Source of the DNA: DATJCV01 sp963707665 | GTDB lineage: Bacteria; Pseudomonadota; Gammaproteobacteria; Burkholderiales; Burkholderiaceae_D | Direction: 5' to 3' | Assembly (NCBI GenBank): GCA_963707665.1 | Contig: CAVPQU010000004.1 | Location: 1 to 63,598, forward strand | Length of the DNA stretch: 63,598 nt | In this document: positions 42,529 through 51,028 of the stretch, piece by piece | Layout: every line of letters begins with the position of its first letter | Position numbering within the stretch: the stretch's first letter is position 1 | Position numbers and translations under genes: made by a program | Notes under the pieces: model-generated | Database searches by the model: none | Seen by the model: the letters and a program-made list of their open reading frames with translations, nothing else | Told to the model about the DNA's origin: nothing

Positions 42529-43581
42529 TCAGCCGGTTTCGGCCATGGCGCGCTGTGCGCACGCCCAGCCGAGTTCCGCCAAGGGTTGCGCCTTGAGCCC
42601 CATCTGTACGGCATCGGCGGCATTGGCGTTGCCGTCGCGTGCCCGCCCGGCGATGCCCTGCAGGATCGCCGCGATGCGGAACAGGTTGTAGGCCAGGTAA
42701 AAATTCCAGTGCGCGATGCCGGCGCGGCCGGTATGGCGGCAGTAGGCGGCAATGTAAGACTGCTCGTCCGGAATGCCAAGCGCCGCCAGGTCGAGGCCAC
42801 CGATGCCGCGCCACAGCGTGGCCGGAATATGCCAGCTCATGCAGTGATAGGAAAAATCGGCGAGCGGATGGCCGAGCGTCGACAGTTCCCAGTCGAGCAC
42901 CGCCAGCACGCGCGGCTCGGTCGGGTGGAACACCAGATTGTCGAGCCGATAGTCGCCGTGCACGATCGAAGTCTCGTCGCCGGCCGGAATGTGCGCCGGC
43001 AGCCAGTCGATCAGCGCATCCATGGCAGCGATCTGCGTGGTTTGCGAATCGCGGTACTGGCGGCTCCAGCGGGCGATCTGACGCGTGAAATAGTTCCCAG
43101 CCTTGCCGTAGTCCGCCAGGCCGACGGCGGCGTAGTCGACGCCGTGCAGCGCCGCGATCACGCGGTTCATTTCCGCGTAGAGCGCGCTCCGCTCGGCCGT
43201 GCTCATGCCCGGCAGCGACTGGTCGACGAAGATGCGGCCATCGACGAATTCCATCAGGAAGAAGGGCGTGCCGATGACCTCCGGGTCGGCGCAGTACAGA
43301 TGCATGCGCGGTACCGGCACGCCGCTGCCGGCCAGCGCCTGCATTACGCGGTACTCGCGATCGATCGCATGCGCCGAGGGTAGCAGCTTGCCCGGCGGCT
43401 GCTTGCGCAGCACCAGCCGCTCGCCGCCGCTGCGCAACAGATAGGTCGGGTTGGATTGGCCGCCCGACAGCGGCGTGATTTCGAGCGACGCCGAACCGAT
43501 GTGGCCGCCGGCTCTCAGGTAGGCCGCCAGCCGCTCGGCATCGAGGCTGAAGCCGTTTTCCGGGTGCGCGGGACTGCTCAT
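42529..43581 (-). CDS. APH-family phosphotransferase (LvaA/ACAD10-11 kinase-like)
   Basis: A 350-residue protein-kinase-like phosphotransferase. The glycine-rich loop SGGQSNPTYLL and nucleotide lysine in RLVLRKQPPG are followed by the catalytic loop HGDYRLDNLVFHP and metal-binding LDWELSTLGHP. This subfamily is fused to an acyl-CoA dehydrogenase in animal ACAD10/ACAD11 and is separate in the bacterial levulinate (lva) pathway, where it phosphorylates a 4-hydroxyacyl-CoA. Its ATG overlaps the dehydrogenase stop, a close functional pairing. It is not an antibiotic-resistance gene by context. Confidence 0.9.
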   Translation of the reverse strand: MSSPAHPENGFSLDAERLAAYLRAGGHIGSASLEITPLSGGQSNPTYLLRSGGERLVLRKQPPGKLLPSAHAIDREYRVMQALAGSGVPVPRMHLYCADPEVIGTPFFLMEFVDGRIFVDQSLPGMSTAERSALYAEMNRVIAALHGVDYAAVGLADYGKAGNYFTRQIARWSRQYRDSQTTQIAAMDALIDWLPAHIPAGDETSIVHGDYRLDNLVFHPTEPRVLAVLDWELSTLGHPLADFSYHCMSWHIPATLWRGIGGLDLAALGIPDEQSYIAAYCRHTGRAGIAHWNFYLAYNLFRIAAILQGIAGRARDGNANAADAVQMGLKAQPLAELGWACAQRAMAETG

Positions 43582-44815
43582 GATGCGGCAGGTCCGGACG
43601 AGGCGGCGGCGCTTGCGCCATCCCATTGCCAGAAGGCGTCGCCTTCGTCGAGCAGGTATTTGGCGAGCACCATCTTGTGCACCTCGGATGCGCCGTCGAC
43701 CAGGCGCGCCTGGCGCGCGTAGCGGTAGATCCATTCGAGCGGCGTGTCCTTCGAATAGCCGCGCGCGCCGTTCAGCTGGATCGCGGTGTCGGCGGCCTTG
43801 TGCAGCGTCTCGGACACGACGATCTTCGCCATCGAGATTTCCTTGCGCGCGAAATCGCCGGCGTCGAGCTTGCGTGGCGGCGCGCATCGTGAGCAGGCGG
43901 CCGATCTCGATCTGCATCGCCGCTTCGCCCAACAGCCATTGCACGCCTTCGCGCTCGGCCAGCGGCCGGCCCTGGCTGTGGCGCGTCTGCACATAATCGC
44001 GGGCGATCGCCATGGCGCGGCGCGACAGTCCGAGCCAGCGCATGCAGTGCGTCAGGCGCGCCGTGCCGAGGCGGATCTGAGTCGCCTTGAGGCCGTCGCC
44101 GACACCCATCAGGCGGTTTTCGTCAGGAATTTCCAGGCCGTCGAACACCAGCTCGCAGTGGCCGCCATGCTCCTCCGGGCCCATGATCGGAATCCGGCGC
44201 TCGATGCGCCAGCCGGGCTGGCTGGCATCGAACAGGAACGCAGTGAGGCCCTTGCGCGGATCGTCCGAGGTTTTGGCGATAAGAATGAAATGCTGTGCGA
44301 CGCCGGCGCCGGTGATGAACCATTTGCGGCCGTGGATCACCCAGCGGTCGCCGCGGCGCACGGCCGTGGTCTGCATCATGCTCGGATCGGAGCCGCCGCC
44401 CGGATGCGGTTCGGTCATGGCGAACGCGGAGCGCACCTTGCCGTCGATGATCGGCTGCAGCCAGCGCGTCTTTCTGCGCTTCGGTGCCGACCTTGTTGAG
44501 CAGGATCATGTTGCCGTCGTCGGGTGCCGCGCAATTGAACGTGACCGGGCCGAAGATCGAATAATTCATGGCTTCATAGCAGGCCGCCATGCCGACTACC
44601 GGCAGTCCCATGCCGCCGCGCGCCGGCGGCATCTGCGGCGCCCACAAGCCGGCGGCGCGCGCCTTGGCGCGCAGGGTGGCCAGCACCTCGTCACGGATAT
44701 TGTCGTGTTCGTCGTAATTGGCGCGGTCGGCTTCGACCGGCAGCAATTGCTCCGTAACGAACGAATTGATGCGCTGGCGGATACTGTCGATTTCCGGGCT
44801 GATAGAAAAATCCAT
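43578..44815 (-). CDS. Acyl-CoA dehydrogenase (ACAD10/11-LvaC type), frame broken twice
   Basis: About 412 residues joined. Features: FSISPEIDSIRQRINSFV at the N-terminus, FAMTEPHPGGGSDPSMM and WVIHGRKWFITGAG around FAD and substrate, GVQWLLGEAAMQIEIGRLL, and near the C-terminus LNGARGYSKDTPLEWIYR and ARLVDGASEVHKM. The end matches the ACAD10/11 branch. Frame changes lie near 44467 and 43873. In the known pathway the enzyme removes the 4-phosphoryloxy group and gives an enoyl-CoA. It lies between the SDR gene (19-base gap) and the kinase gene (ATGA overlap). Confidence 0.9.
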
Positions 44816-44834
44816 GAAAATTCCTTGAGGTGGT

Positions 44835-45605
44835 TTAGAGGGAGCTGACCAGATGGCCGCCATCGACTGCGATCACGGCACCGGTCATGAATTCGGAAGC
44901 GTCCGAGGCCAGCAGCAGCAGCGGGCCATCCAGGTGCTCAGGCTGCCCGAGACGGCGTTGCGGCACGCGCTTGAGCAAGGCTTGTCCTGCTTCGCTGGCA
45001 AAAAATTCGCGATTCAGGTCGGTTTCGATATAGCCGGGGGCCAGCGCGTTGACGCGGATGCCATAACGCGCCCACTCCAGGGCCAGGGCGCTGGTCAGAT
45101 GAATCAGGCCGGCTTTGGCAGCCGCGTAGGCCGGTACTTGCTGCGCCACGCGCAGGCCCAGAATGGAGGCGATGTTGATGATGCTGCCGCCCTGGTGATC
45201 GCGCATATGGCGGCCGGCACTTTGCGCCACGCGCCAGGCGCCATTGAGATTGACGTCTATCACTCCAGTCCAGTCGGCCTCGTCCTGGTCGAGCGCCGGC
45301 TTGGTCACCGCGATACCGGCATTGTTGACGACGATCCGGATCGGCCCGAGTTGCGCAGCGGCGTGCGCGATGGCCTGCTCAACACTGTCCGGATTCGTGA
45401 CATCCATCGGCACGGCACATGCTTCGGCGCCCGCTGCGCGCAATTCGTCGGCGAATTTTTCACCCTCGGCAATACGCCGGCCGGCAAGCGCCACACGTGC
45501 GCCGGCCCGGGCCAGGGTGCCGGCAAAATGGCGGCCCAGGCCGCCGAAGGCGCCCGTGACCAGGGCGGTCTGGCCTTGCAAGGCCGCGGTATTGAAAAGC
45601 TTCAT
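44835..45605 (-). CDS. Short-chain dehydrogenase/reductase
   Basis: A 256-residue classical SDR. The cofactor site is TGAFGGLGRHFA, followed by NNAGIAV, the catalytic serine in NIASILGL and YAAAK (Tyr and Lys), with PGYIETDLNREF after it and the end MTGAVIAVDGGHL. It would oxidise or reduce a hydroxy/keto-acyl intermediate, NAD(P)-dependent. In the lva operon an SDR (LvaD) sits with the kinase and dehydrogenase, matching this arrangement. The frame is intact. Confidence 0.92.
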   Translation of the reverse strand: MKLFNTAALQGQTALVTGAFGGLGRHFAGTLARAGARVALAGRRIAEGEKFADELRAAGAEACAVPMDVTNPDSVEQAIAHAAAQLGPIRIVVNNAGIAVTKPALDQDEADWTGVIDVNLNGAWRVAQSAGRHMRDHQGGSIINIASILGLRVAQQVPAYAAAKAGLIHLTSALALEWARYGIRVNALAPGYIETDLNREFFASEAGQALLKRVPQRRLGQPEHLDGPLLLLASDASEFMTGAVIAVDGGHLVSSL

Positions 45606-45639
45606 GGTGGTAGTTCCTTGTTTGGCTGCGAGAGGGAAG

Positions 45640-46947
45640 TCAGTGCTGTGGATGAATAGCTCGCACCAGCGAGGTCGAGGCGCTCTGTTGCAGCGATGTC
45701 CATAGCGCTTCGTCATCCCGTTCCAGAGCGGCCGTCAAGGCTTCCGGGCCGGGGCCGTCAACCTGCATGAGCCAGCCGTATAAGTGTATGCCTTGCAGGT
45801 AGAGCACTTGGTGAGGGCGGACCAGGGCGGCTACCACCGGTGCAGCCGTACGTTCCTCGATTCCCCGCGCGTTTTCCGCGCAGTCGGCCAGCAGCATGCA
45901 GGCAGGTTTGTTGAAATAATCCGCGATGCGCGCACGTGCGCGCTCCAGTGCGGCGAAATATCCGGCTTCCAGCGTCTCTTCCGGCAAATGGACCTTGACG
46001 ACGAGGAGGCGCTCGCTCAGTTCGACGATCAGCAAGCCTTCGTCCAGCCAATCCTGCTGGACGAAGGCGCCTTTCTTGCGGAACAGTTCGGCGATCGCCA
46101 GCCGCACGCCGCTGCCTTCGCCACCGACAAGCTGCTTCTGGAACTCCAGTTGCTCAATGGATTTTTGGGTCGCATTGAGTTCTTCCTGCAGTGTGCCGAT
46201 TTTTCGCAACAGATCGTTTTGTCGGCCGATCAGGTCTTGCTCGGCGACGGTGCGATAGCTCCCCATCCAGGCAGCGTTATGGATGCCGGTAACGCAGCCA
46301 AGGCGCTCGGTGCAGTGACGCAAGGCCTCGACAAAGCGCTTCGAGTGCACGGCATCGGCGATGGCATCGTCCGCCAGGGCCGGCAATAGCAGGACACGGC
46401 CCGGTGGCAGACTGACATACGCAGCCAGCGGCAAGCCGGCATCATCCTGCAGTATGGCGATGCCGGGAAAGTCGGTCAGGATCGCCTGCGGTTGCAATGC
46501 GTCGCCGACATGCTCAAAGAAGGTCCGGAACGGATCGCCGGCACGGCAATGCGGCGTGCCCGGCTCGGCGTGCGCAACGGAAACCTGCGAAGGCAACAGG
46601 GCCGTCAGGGGTTCCAGCGGCGCATAGTCGATCACCTCCTGCAAGGTGTGGATGCCGAATGTGCGAGGTGGGGGCAGGATCAGCGCCATCGTGCCTCCGC
46701 GTTGCAAAAGTCTGCGGAACTGCTGACGCCAGTGACGCGACACGGCAAACACTTCTTCCGATGCACGCGCCGAGAGTACGTCTGGGGAGCGACGTTCCAG
46801 CCGGCTCTCGAATTCCGGGAAGGTGCCGGCGGGGTTCCATATGACAGTGTCGAACTCATCTAGCGCTTGTGGCTGCATGAACGCAAGATGATCCAGGCGG
46901 GTGCCGCCGCTGGCGGCGAGCGGTAAGTCGATAGCGGCGATTTTCAT
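45640..46947 (-). CDS. Uncharacterised 435-residue protein, possible GATase-like N-terminus and coiled coil
   Basis: I do not recognise this family. Residues 1-200 alternate beta and alpha segments (KIAAIDLPLAASGG, DEFDTVIWNPAG, RGGTMALILPPPRTFG, PGRVLLLPALADD), like class I glutamine-amidotransferase-like domains, but without a clear Cys nucleophile. A short coiled coil follows (LLRKIGTLQEELNATQKSIE, about 250-270). The C-terminal half is alpha/beta (GLLIVELSERLLVVKVHL, ACMLLADCAENARGIEERT). No signal peptide or membrane segment. The start at 46947 opens MKIAAID. It is the first gene of the leftward catabolic run, head to head with GntR. Confidence 0.75.
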   Translation of the reverse strand: MKIAAIDLPLAASGGTRLDHLAFMQPQALDEFDTVIWNPAGTFPEFESRLERRSPDVLSARASEEVFAVSRHWRQQFRRLLQRGGTMALILPPPRTFGIHTLQEVIDYAPLEPLTALLPSQVSVAHAEPGTPHCRAGDPFRTFFEHVGDALQPQAILTDFPGIAILQDDAGLPLAAYVSLPPGRVLLLPALADDAIADAVHSKRFVEALRHCTERLGCVTGIHNAAWMGSYRTVAEQDLIGRQNDLLRKIGTLQEELNATQKSIEQLEFQKQLVGGEGSGVRLAIAELFRKKGAFVQQDWLDEGLLIVELSERLLVVKVHLPEETLEAGYFAALERARARIADYFNKPACMLLADCAENARGIEERTAAPVVAALVRPHQVLYLQGIHLYGWLMQVDGPGPEALTAALERDDEALWTSLQQSASTSLVRAIHPQH

Positions 46948-46960
46948 AAGCAAAAAGAAG

Positions 46961-47020
46961 TTGACGGGCGGAAGTAATATAGCATAATGTATAGATTGAT
47001 AGATGTTTAGATTACTAGAC
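46961..47020 (+). promoter_or_regulatory. Promoter and likely GntR operator in the divergent region
   Basis: For the rightward gntR, TTGACG (46961-46966) and CATAAT (46983-46988) are spaced by 16 bases. Downstream lies GTTTAGATTACTAGAC (47005-47020), an imperfect palindrome (GTYTAG-N4-CTARAC), placed between the expected start and the ATG at 47034, a typical autorepression site for HutC-type GntR proteins. The 86-base region serves both divergent units. Confidence 0.5.
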
Positions 47021-47033
47021 AACCTCATTACCT

Positions 47034-47879
47034 ATGACTAAACAATCCGAACTTCAGGTCGTGCCTGCTCCCTTGCTGGACCGGCAGTCGCCTTTGCCAC
47101 TCTATGAGCAGATCAAGCGGCGGGTGCTGACGATGATCCTCAGCTGGCAGCAGGAGGATGAGCGTTTTCATACTGACCTGGAGTTAAGCGAACAGTTCGG
47201 CGTCAGCCGGATGACTGTGCGGCAGGCAGTGCAGGAGCTAGTGGAAGAGGGGTTTCTACGGCGCGTACGCGGCCTTGGGACTTTCGTCTGCGCACCGAAG
47301 ATCGACGAACAGTTCACGCCTTCGATGGATTTCCTCGATCAATGGGCGATGAAGGGACGGCCGCTTAGCCTGCGGGTCCTGCATTGCGCCCTGGAGCACC
47401 CCAGTACGCACATCGCTCGCCTTCTGGATCTGCCGGCAGACAGTCAAATCTGGAACATACATCGTCTGCGCACCGTGCAGCATGTACCGATCTCGATCGA
47501 TTACCGCTATATCGATGCCGCCCGGATTCCCGACCTGAATTCAAAACAGGTGGCATCAGGTTCCTTGCTCGACCTGATTCGCAAGCAGGTCGATATCGCC
47601 TACGGCGAACTGAAGGTCGAGGCAGCGGCGGTGCGCGAAGAACATGCCGACTACCTTGGATTATTGCCAGGAGACCCGATTCTCACGCGCGATCTCGTCT
47701 ACTACGACAGCGCCGACCGCCCTGTGATGGCGGGAGTATCGCACTACCGGGCCGACCAAGTGCGTTATTCAGTGCGCGTGCCGCTGCAAGGCAGCAAGAA
47801 GGCAATGAGCGGTGTTACCGATGCGCTCGAAGTGCGCGTCGCGCCAGCCAGCAAAAAAGGCGGCGGCAAGAAAAATTGA
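47034..47879 (+). CDS. GntR/HutC family transcriptional regulator with UTRA domain
   Basis: A 281-residue regulator. The winged-helix domain spans residues 15-88 (PLYEQIKRRVLTMILSW, FGVSRMTVRQAVQELVEEG, LRRVRGLGTFV). The effector-binding UTRA domain follows (about 105-245), with IWNIHRLRTVQHVPISID and LLPGDPILTRDLVYYD. The C-terminal tail is Lys/Gly rich. It is the first gene of the rightward operon and probably represses both divergent transcripts until the substrate or an intermediate binds. Confidence 0.94.
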   Translation: MTKQSELQVVPAPLLDRQSPLPLYEQIKRRVLTMILSWQQEDERFHTDLELSEQFGVSRMTVRQAVQELVEEGFLRRVRGLGTFVCAPKIDEQFTPSMDFLDQWAMKGRPLSLRVLHCALEHPSTHIARLLDLPADSQIWNIHRLRTVQHVPISIDYRYIDAARIPDLNSKQVASGSLLDLIRKQVDIAYGELKVEAAAVREEHADYLGLLPGDPILTRDLVYYDSADRPVMAGVSHYRADQVRYSVRVPLQGSKKAMSGVTDALEVRVAPASKKGGGKKN

Positions 47880-47933
47880 ATTGAAGTACCAAAGTATTGC
47901 GTCCAGTTAAACAAAAGGTGAAGGAGACACACC

Positions 47934-49112
47934 ATGCTGCAACTGAAGAGCTTTATTCGTACCATGACCAAATCCCTTGCGGCTGCCGCGCTGGTGAGCG
48001 CCGCTGGCGTTTCGGCCGCCCACGCCGAAAATGCGCTGAAGATAGGCTCGATCCTGTCGGTGACCGGACCGGCCGCATTCCTCGGCGAAGACATGAAGGC
48101 AGGGATGGAAATGGCCGTCGAGGACATCAACTCGGCGGGCGGCATCCGCGGCAAAAAGCTGGAATGGGTGTTCTACGACGCGGAGAGCCAGACTTCCAAG
48201 GCGATCAACGCCACGCGCCGTCTGATGTCGCAAGACAAGGTCGACATCATTGTCGGCGGCGGCAACATGAGCGGGATTGCACTCGCCATGATCCCCATGA
48301 CGGAGAAGGCTGGCATGCCCTTCATCTCTACCGAAGGCAGCATGCAGATCGTCTCGCCGGCCGCCGAGCGCAAATATTCGTTCAAGAGCACGGTCGATGA
48401 TGACCAGGTGCTCGACCGCGTACTCGACTATTTCGTCAAGAAAGGCATCAAGAAGGCCGCCCTGCTGGCCGACAGCAGCGGCTTCGGCCAGAGCGCGGTC
48501 GAGCAGATGAAGCGTCTGGCGTCGGCACGCGGCATCGAAATGCTGTACGAGTCATTCAATCCTTCCGATACCGACCTCACGCCGCAGCTGGCGAAGATCA
48601 AGGGCAGCGCGGTTCAAGCCATCATCTGCTGGACCGTCACCCCAGCCGGCGCGGTATTCATCAAGCAGGCGCAACAGCTCGGCCTCGACAAGCTGACGCT
48701 AGTGCACAGCTATGGTTTTGTCGATCAACGCTACATGCGCCTTGCAGGCGATTCGGTCAAGGACCTGCTGCTGGTCAGCGTCAAATTTCCGGTTGGCGAC
48801 GATCTGCCCGACAACGACGGTGTGAAAAAAAATATCCAGGATCTGACCAAGCGCTTTGAAGCCAAGTACAAGCGCAAGCCGAATCAGTTCGTGGCACAGA
48901 CCTACGACGCGGTGATGCTGGCGAAGACGGCGCTCGAGCAGGGCGGGGCGGACAAGGAAAAGGTGCGGGCAGCGCTGGAGTCGATCCAGAACTACAAGGG
49001 TGTAGGCGGCATCTTCAATTTTTCATCTGCCCGGCATTCCGGGTTGCTGAAGGACGACATCGTGATGTTGTCCTACAAGGATGGCGCGTTCCGGCTCGCC
49101 GACTATAAGTGA
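47934..49112 (+). CDS. Liv-type ABC transporter substrate-binding protein
   Basis: A 392-residue periplasmic binding protein of the branched-chain amino acid/aromatic acid class. The signal peptide ends VSAAHA-ENALKIG. The periplasmic fold begins IGSILSVTGPAAFLGEDM, followed by VEDINSAGGIRGKKLEWVF, IVGGGNMSGIALAMIPM and AQTYDAVMLAKTAL. Many such proteins bind aromatic or short acids rather than amino acids. It is separated from its permease genes by the two diiron genes. A strong ribosome site (GAAGGAGACA) precedes the ATG. Confidence 0.93.
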   Translation: MLQLKSFIRTMTKSLAAAALVSAAGVSAAHAENALKIGSILSVTGPAAFLGEDMKAGMEMAVEDINSAGGIRGKKLEWVFYDAESQTSKAINATRRLMSQDKVDIIVGGGNMSGIALAMIPMTEKAGMPFISTEGSMQIVSPAAERKYSFKSTVDDDQVLDRVLDYFVKKGIKKAALLADSSGFGQSAVEQMKRLASARGIEMLYESFNPSDTDLTPQLAKIKGSAVQAIICWTVTPAGAVFIKQAQQLGLDKLTLVHSYGFVDQRYMRLAGDSVKDLLLVSVKFPVGDDLPDNDGVKKNIQDLTKRFEAKYKRKPNQFVAQTYDAVMLAKTALEQGGADKEKVRAALESIQNYKGVGGIFNFSSARHSGLLKDDIVMLSYKDGAFRLADYK

Positions 49113-49150
49113 TTTCAACTTCTAGCTAACCTTAATTCTGGAGCATAGCG

Positions 49151-50080
49151 ATGACAGCAGCAGTGGCTGAACAGCACACCATCCTCGACGAGGTCGACGA
49201 CATCTTCCCGCTCGACCTGGATACACGGATTCCCAAGATTCGGGAACTCTTTCATCTGGCAACCCAAAAACAATGGGATCCGCGTACCGACATTGACTGG
49301 AGCGCCTTCGATCCATCGCTCTATACCGAAGAGCAGCGCTTCGCGGCCCGCCAGTACTGGAGCCGTCGCGCGTGGAGCGAGTACGGCGCAATCTCCGAAA
49401 GCCCGGCGCTGCAAATCCGCTTTTGCCACGACAAATGCGCACCTGACCTGCGCCTGTTCTTTACCATCCGCTCGCAGGAGGAAAGCCGCCATTCCGAGGT
49501 GTGCTACCGGATGGCCGAGCTCCTCGGCGGATACGTCGAGCAACCGATGCACGAAGGGTTCCAAGGCTCTGTTGCAACGCATGGCGTGCGCAAGATGGCG
49601 CTCGACCCGAATGTTTCGGTCGAGGCGATTCTGGCGGCGCTGGTGTGCGCAGCAGAAGAAATCGCATTTGATGTCTTCCGTCACCTGGTGGACATCACCC
49701 GCGATCCGGTGGCGAAACAGATCTGCTCCCTGATTATGCGTGACGAGGTGCGCCATTGCGCCTTCGGTTGGCGCTATCTCGACCACCGCATCCCGCAGAT
49801 GACGGCCGACGAAATCAAGATTGTCGAGAATGCCGTCATCACCATGATCGAAAAGGTTGAATTGAATGGCTACCACAGTCCGTGGCTGGCGCCCGACAAC
49901 CCGGCCTCGCGCGGCGAAATGGAAGTCGACCGGATTACCTGGGAGGCGGGACTAGGCGCCACCGTGGAAGAGCTGGAAAAGCCAATTTTCGTCGACACGG
50001 TGCAGCGGATTCGTCGTCAGATGCAAGGCTGGGGCGTCAACCTGCCTACTTTTACGCACCCCAAGATCGGTGAATTTTGA
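49151..50080 (+). CDS. Ferritin-like diiron protein A (complete metal-ligand set)
   Basis: A 309-residue all-helical protein. It shows the six-ligand ferritin-like pattern: Glu77 (RRAWSEYG), Glu111-x-x-His114 (QEESRHSE), Glu169 (CAAEEIAF), and Glu199-x-x-His202 (RDEVRHCAFGW). The length exceeds plain ferritins and suits a diiron oxygenase or oxidase. It has no signal peptide, so it is cytoplasmic. The N-terminal part WDPRTDIDWSAFDPSLY is shared with the next gene. Being inside an ABC-uptake cluster suggests it oxidises the imported compound. The substrate is not predictable from sequence. Confidence 0.8.
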   Translation: MTAAVAEQHTILDEVDDIFPLDLDTRIPKIRELFHLATQKQWDPRTDIDWSAFDPSLYTEEQRFAARQYWSRRAWSEYGAISESPALQIRFCHDKCAPDLRLFFTIRSQEESRHSEVCYRMAELLGGYVEQPMHEGFQGSVATHGVRKMALDPNVSVEAILAALVCAAEEIAFDVFRHLVDITRDPVAKQICSLIMRDEVRHCAFGWRYLDHRIPQMTADEIKIVENAVITMIEKVELNGYHSPWLAPDNPASRGEMEVDRITWEAGLGATVEELEKPIFVDTVQRIRRQMQGWGVNLPTFTHPKIGEF

Positions 50081-50090
50081 GCAGGAGACC

Positions 50091-51002
50091 ATGATGATGC
50101 AGACCCAATCCACCAAAATTCTGGTTGAAAGCCGCTTTCCGCTGGAATTGAAGCGTTCGATCGTTTCGATCCGTGAGCTGTATGAGACCGGCAAGCAGCA
50201 ACGCTGGAATCCGGAAACGGATATCGCCTGGGCGGAATTCGCACCTCAGAATTATGATGCTGCGGCCATCGATGCCGCCCGTCTTGTCTGGAGTCGCCGT
50301 GCCTGGCTCGAGTACGCTGGTCTGGCGGAAACCCCAGCTATCCTGATCCGTCTCTGCCTGGAAGCCGGCCGGGAATCCGATCCGAAATATTATCTGACGA
50401 TACGTAATACCGAGGAGGCCTGGCAGATCGAAAGCGCCCATCGCTTTGCGCAATTGCTGGGTGGGTATATCGATCGGCCTTCCTCGGCGCAGCAAAAAGC
50501 GCTGTTCAACCAGTATCGCCATCGTCAGGCACTGGATGCGGAGCAGCGTGCTGATGCATTCTTCACCACCCACTCGGCAGTGGAGGATGGATTGGAGCTG
50601 GAACTCCATCGTGCCTATCTGGCCAATGCCACCGATCCGGTCGCGTACCAGTTGCTGGAAAAAAGTGTGCAGGCCAAAGAGCGTCATGTCACTTTCGGCT
50701 GGCTATACGTCGCCGAGCGTGCCGCCAATTGGTCGGATGCAGACCGCGCCGCGGTTGGTGCGCATGCCCACAGATATCTGCAAGAGATCGAACTGTCGGG
50801 TTACCACTGCCCATGGTTGGCAGCGCCCGACGGCGCAGAGGCGATCGCTGCCGAGACTGCCGCTAAAGCCGGCCTAGGCGCGGCAACTCGTGCCACCGAG
50901 CAGGGCATTTTCGTCGAATACGTCGCCAGTGTCCGCAAGCGTCTGGATGAATTCGGGGTGGTGCTGCCGCCCCTCACTCATTCTGCCCTTGGTCAGCTGT
51001 AA
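50091..51002 (+). CDS. Ferritin-like protein B, paralogue with missing metal ligands
   Basis: About 303 residues, clearly a tandem duplicate of protein A: shared blocks include WNPETDIAWAEFAP, LVWSRRAWLEYAGL, LLGGYI, ELSGYHCPWLA and AGLGAATRA. Two of six expected ligands are changed. The first ExxH reads EEAWQ (His to Gln), and the second reads AKERH (Glu to Lys at the Glu position). The first Glu, the middle acidic residue and the last His remain. It is therefore a probable non-catalytic partner, or has a remodelled site. Three ATGs stand at 50091, 50094 and 50097; AGGAG at 50083 favours 50094. An ATG at 50070 inside the previous gene is less likely. Confidence 0.8.
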   Translation: MMMQTQSTKILVESRFPLELKRSIVSIRELYETGKQQRWNPETDIAWAEFAPQNYDAAAIDAARLVWSRRAWLEYAGLAETPAILIRLCLEAGRESDPKYYLTIRNTEEAWQIESAHRFAQLLGGYIDRPSSAQQKALFNQYRHRQALDAEQRADAFFTTHSAVEDGLELELHRAYLANATDPVAYQLLEKSVQAKERHVTFGWLYVAERAANWSDADRAAVGAHAHRYLQEIELSGYHCPWLAAPDGAEAIAAETAAKAGLGAATRATEQGIFVEYVASVRKRLDEFGVVLPPLTHSALGQL

Positions 51003-51028
51003 CCCGAAAACGGACCTGGAATTTCTCT

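Noticed and set aside
42529..43581. Aminoglycoside resistance gene
   Set aside because: The APH fold is shared, but pairing with an acyl-CoA dehydrogenase and CoA ligase points to the ACAD10/11-LvaA kinase group.
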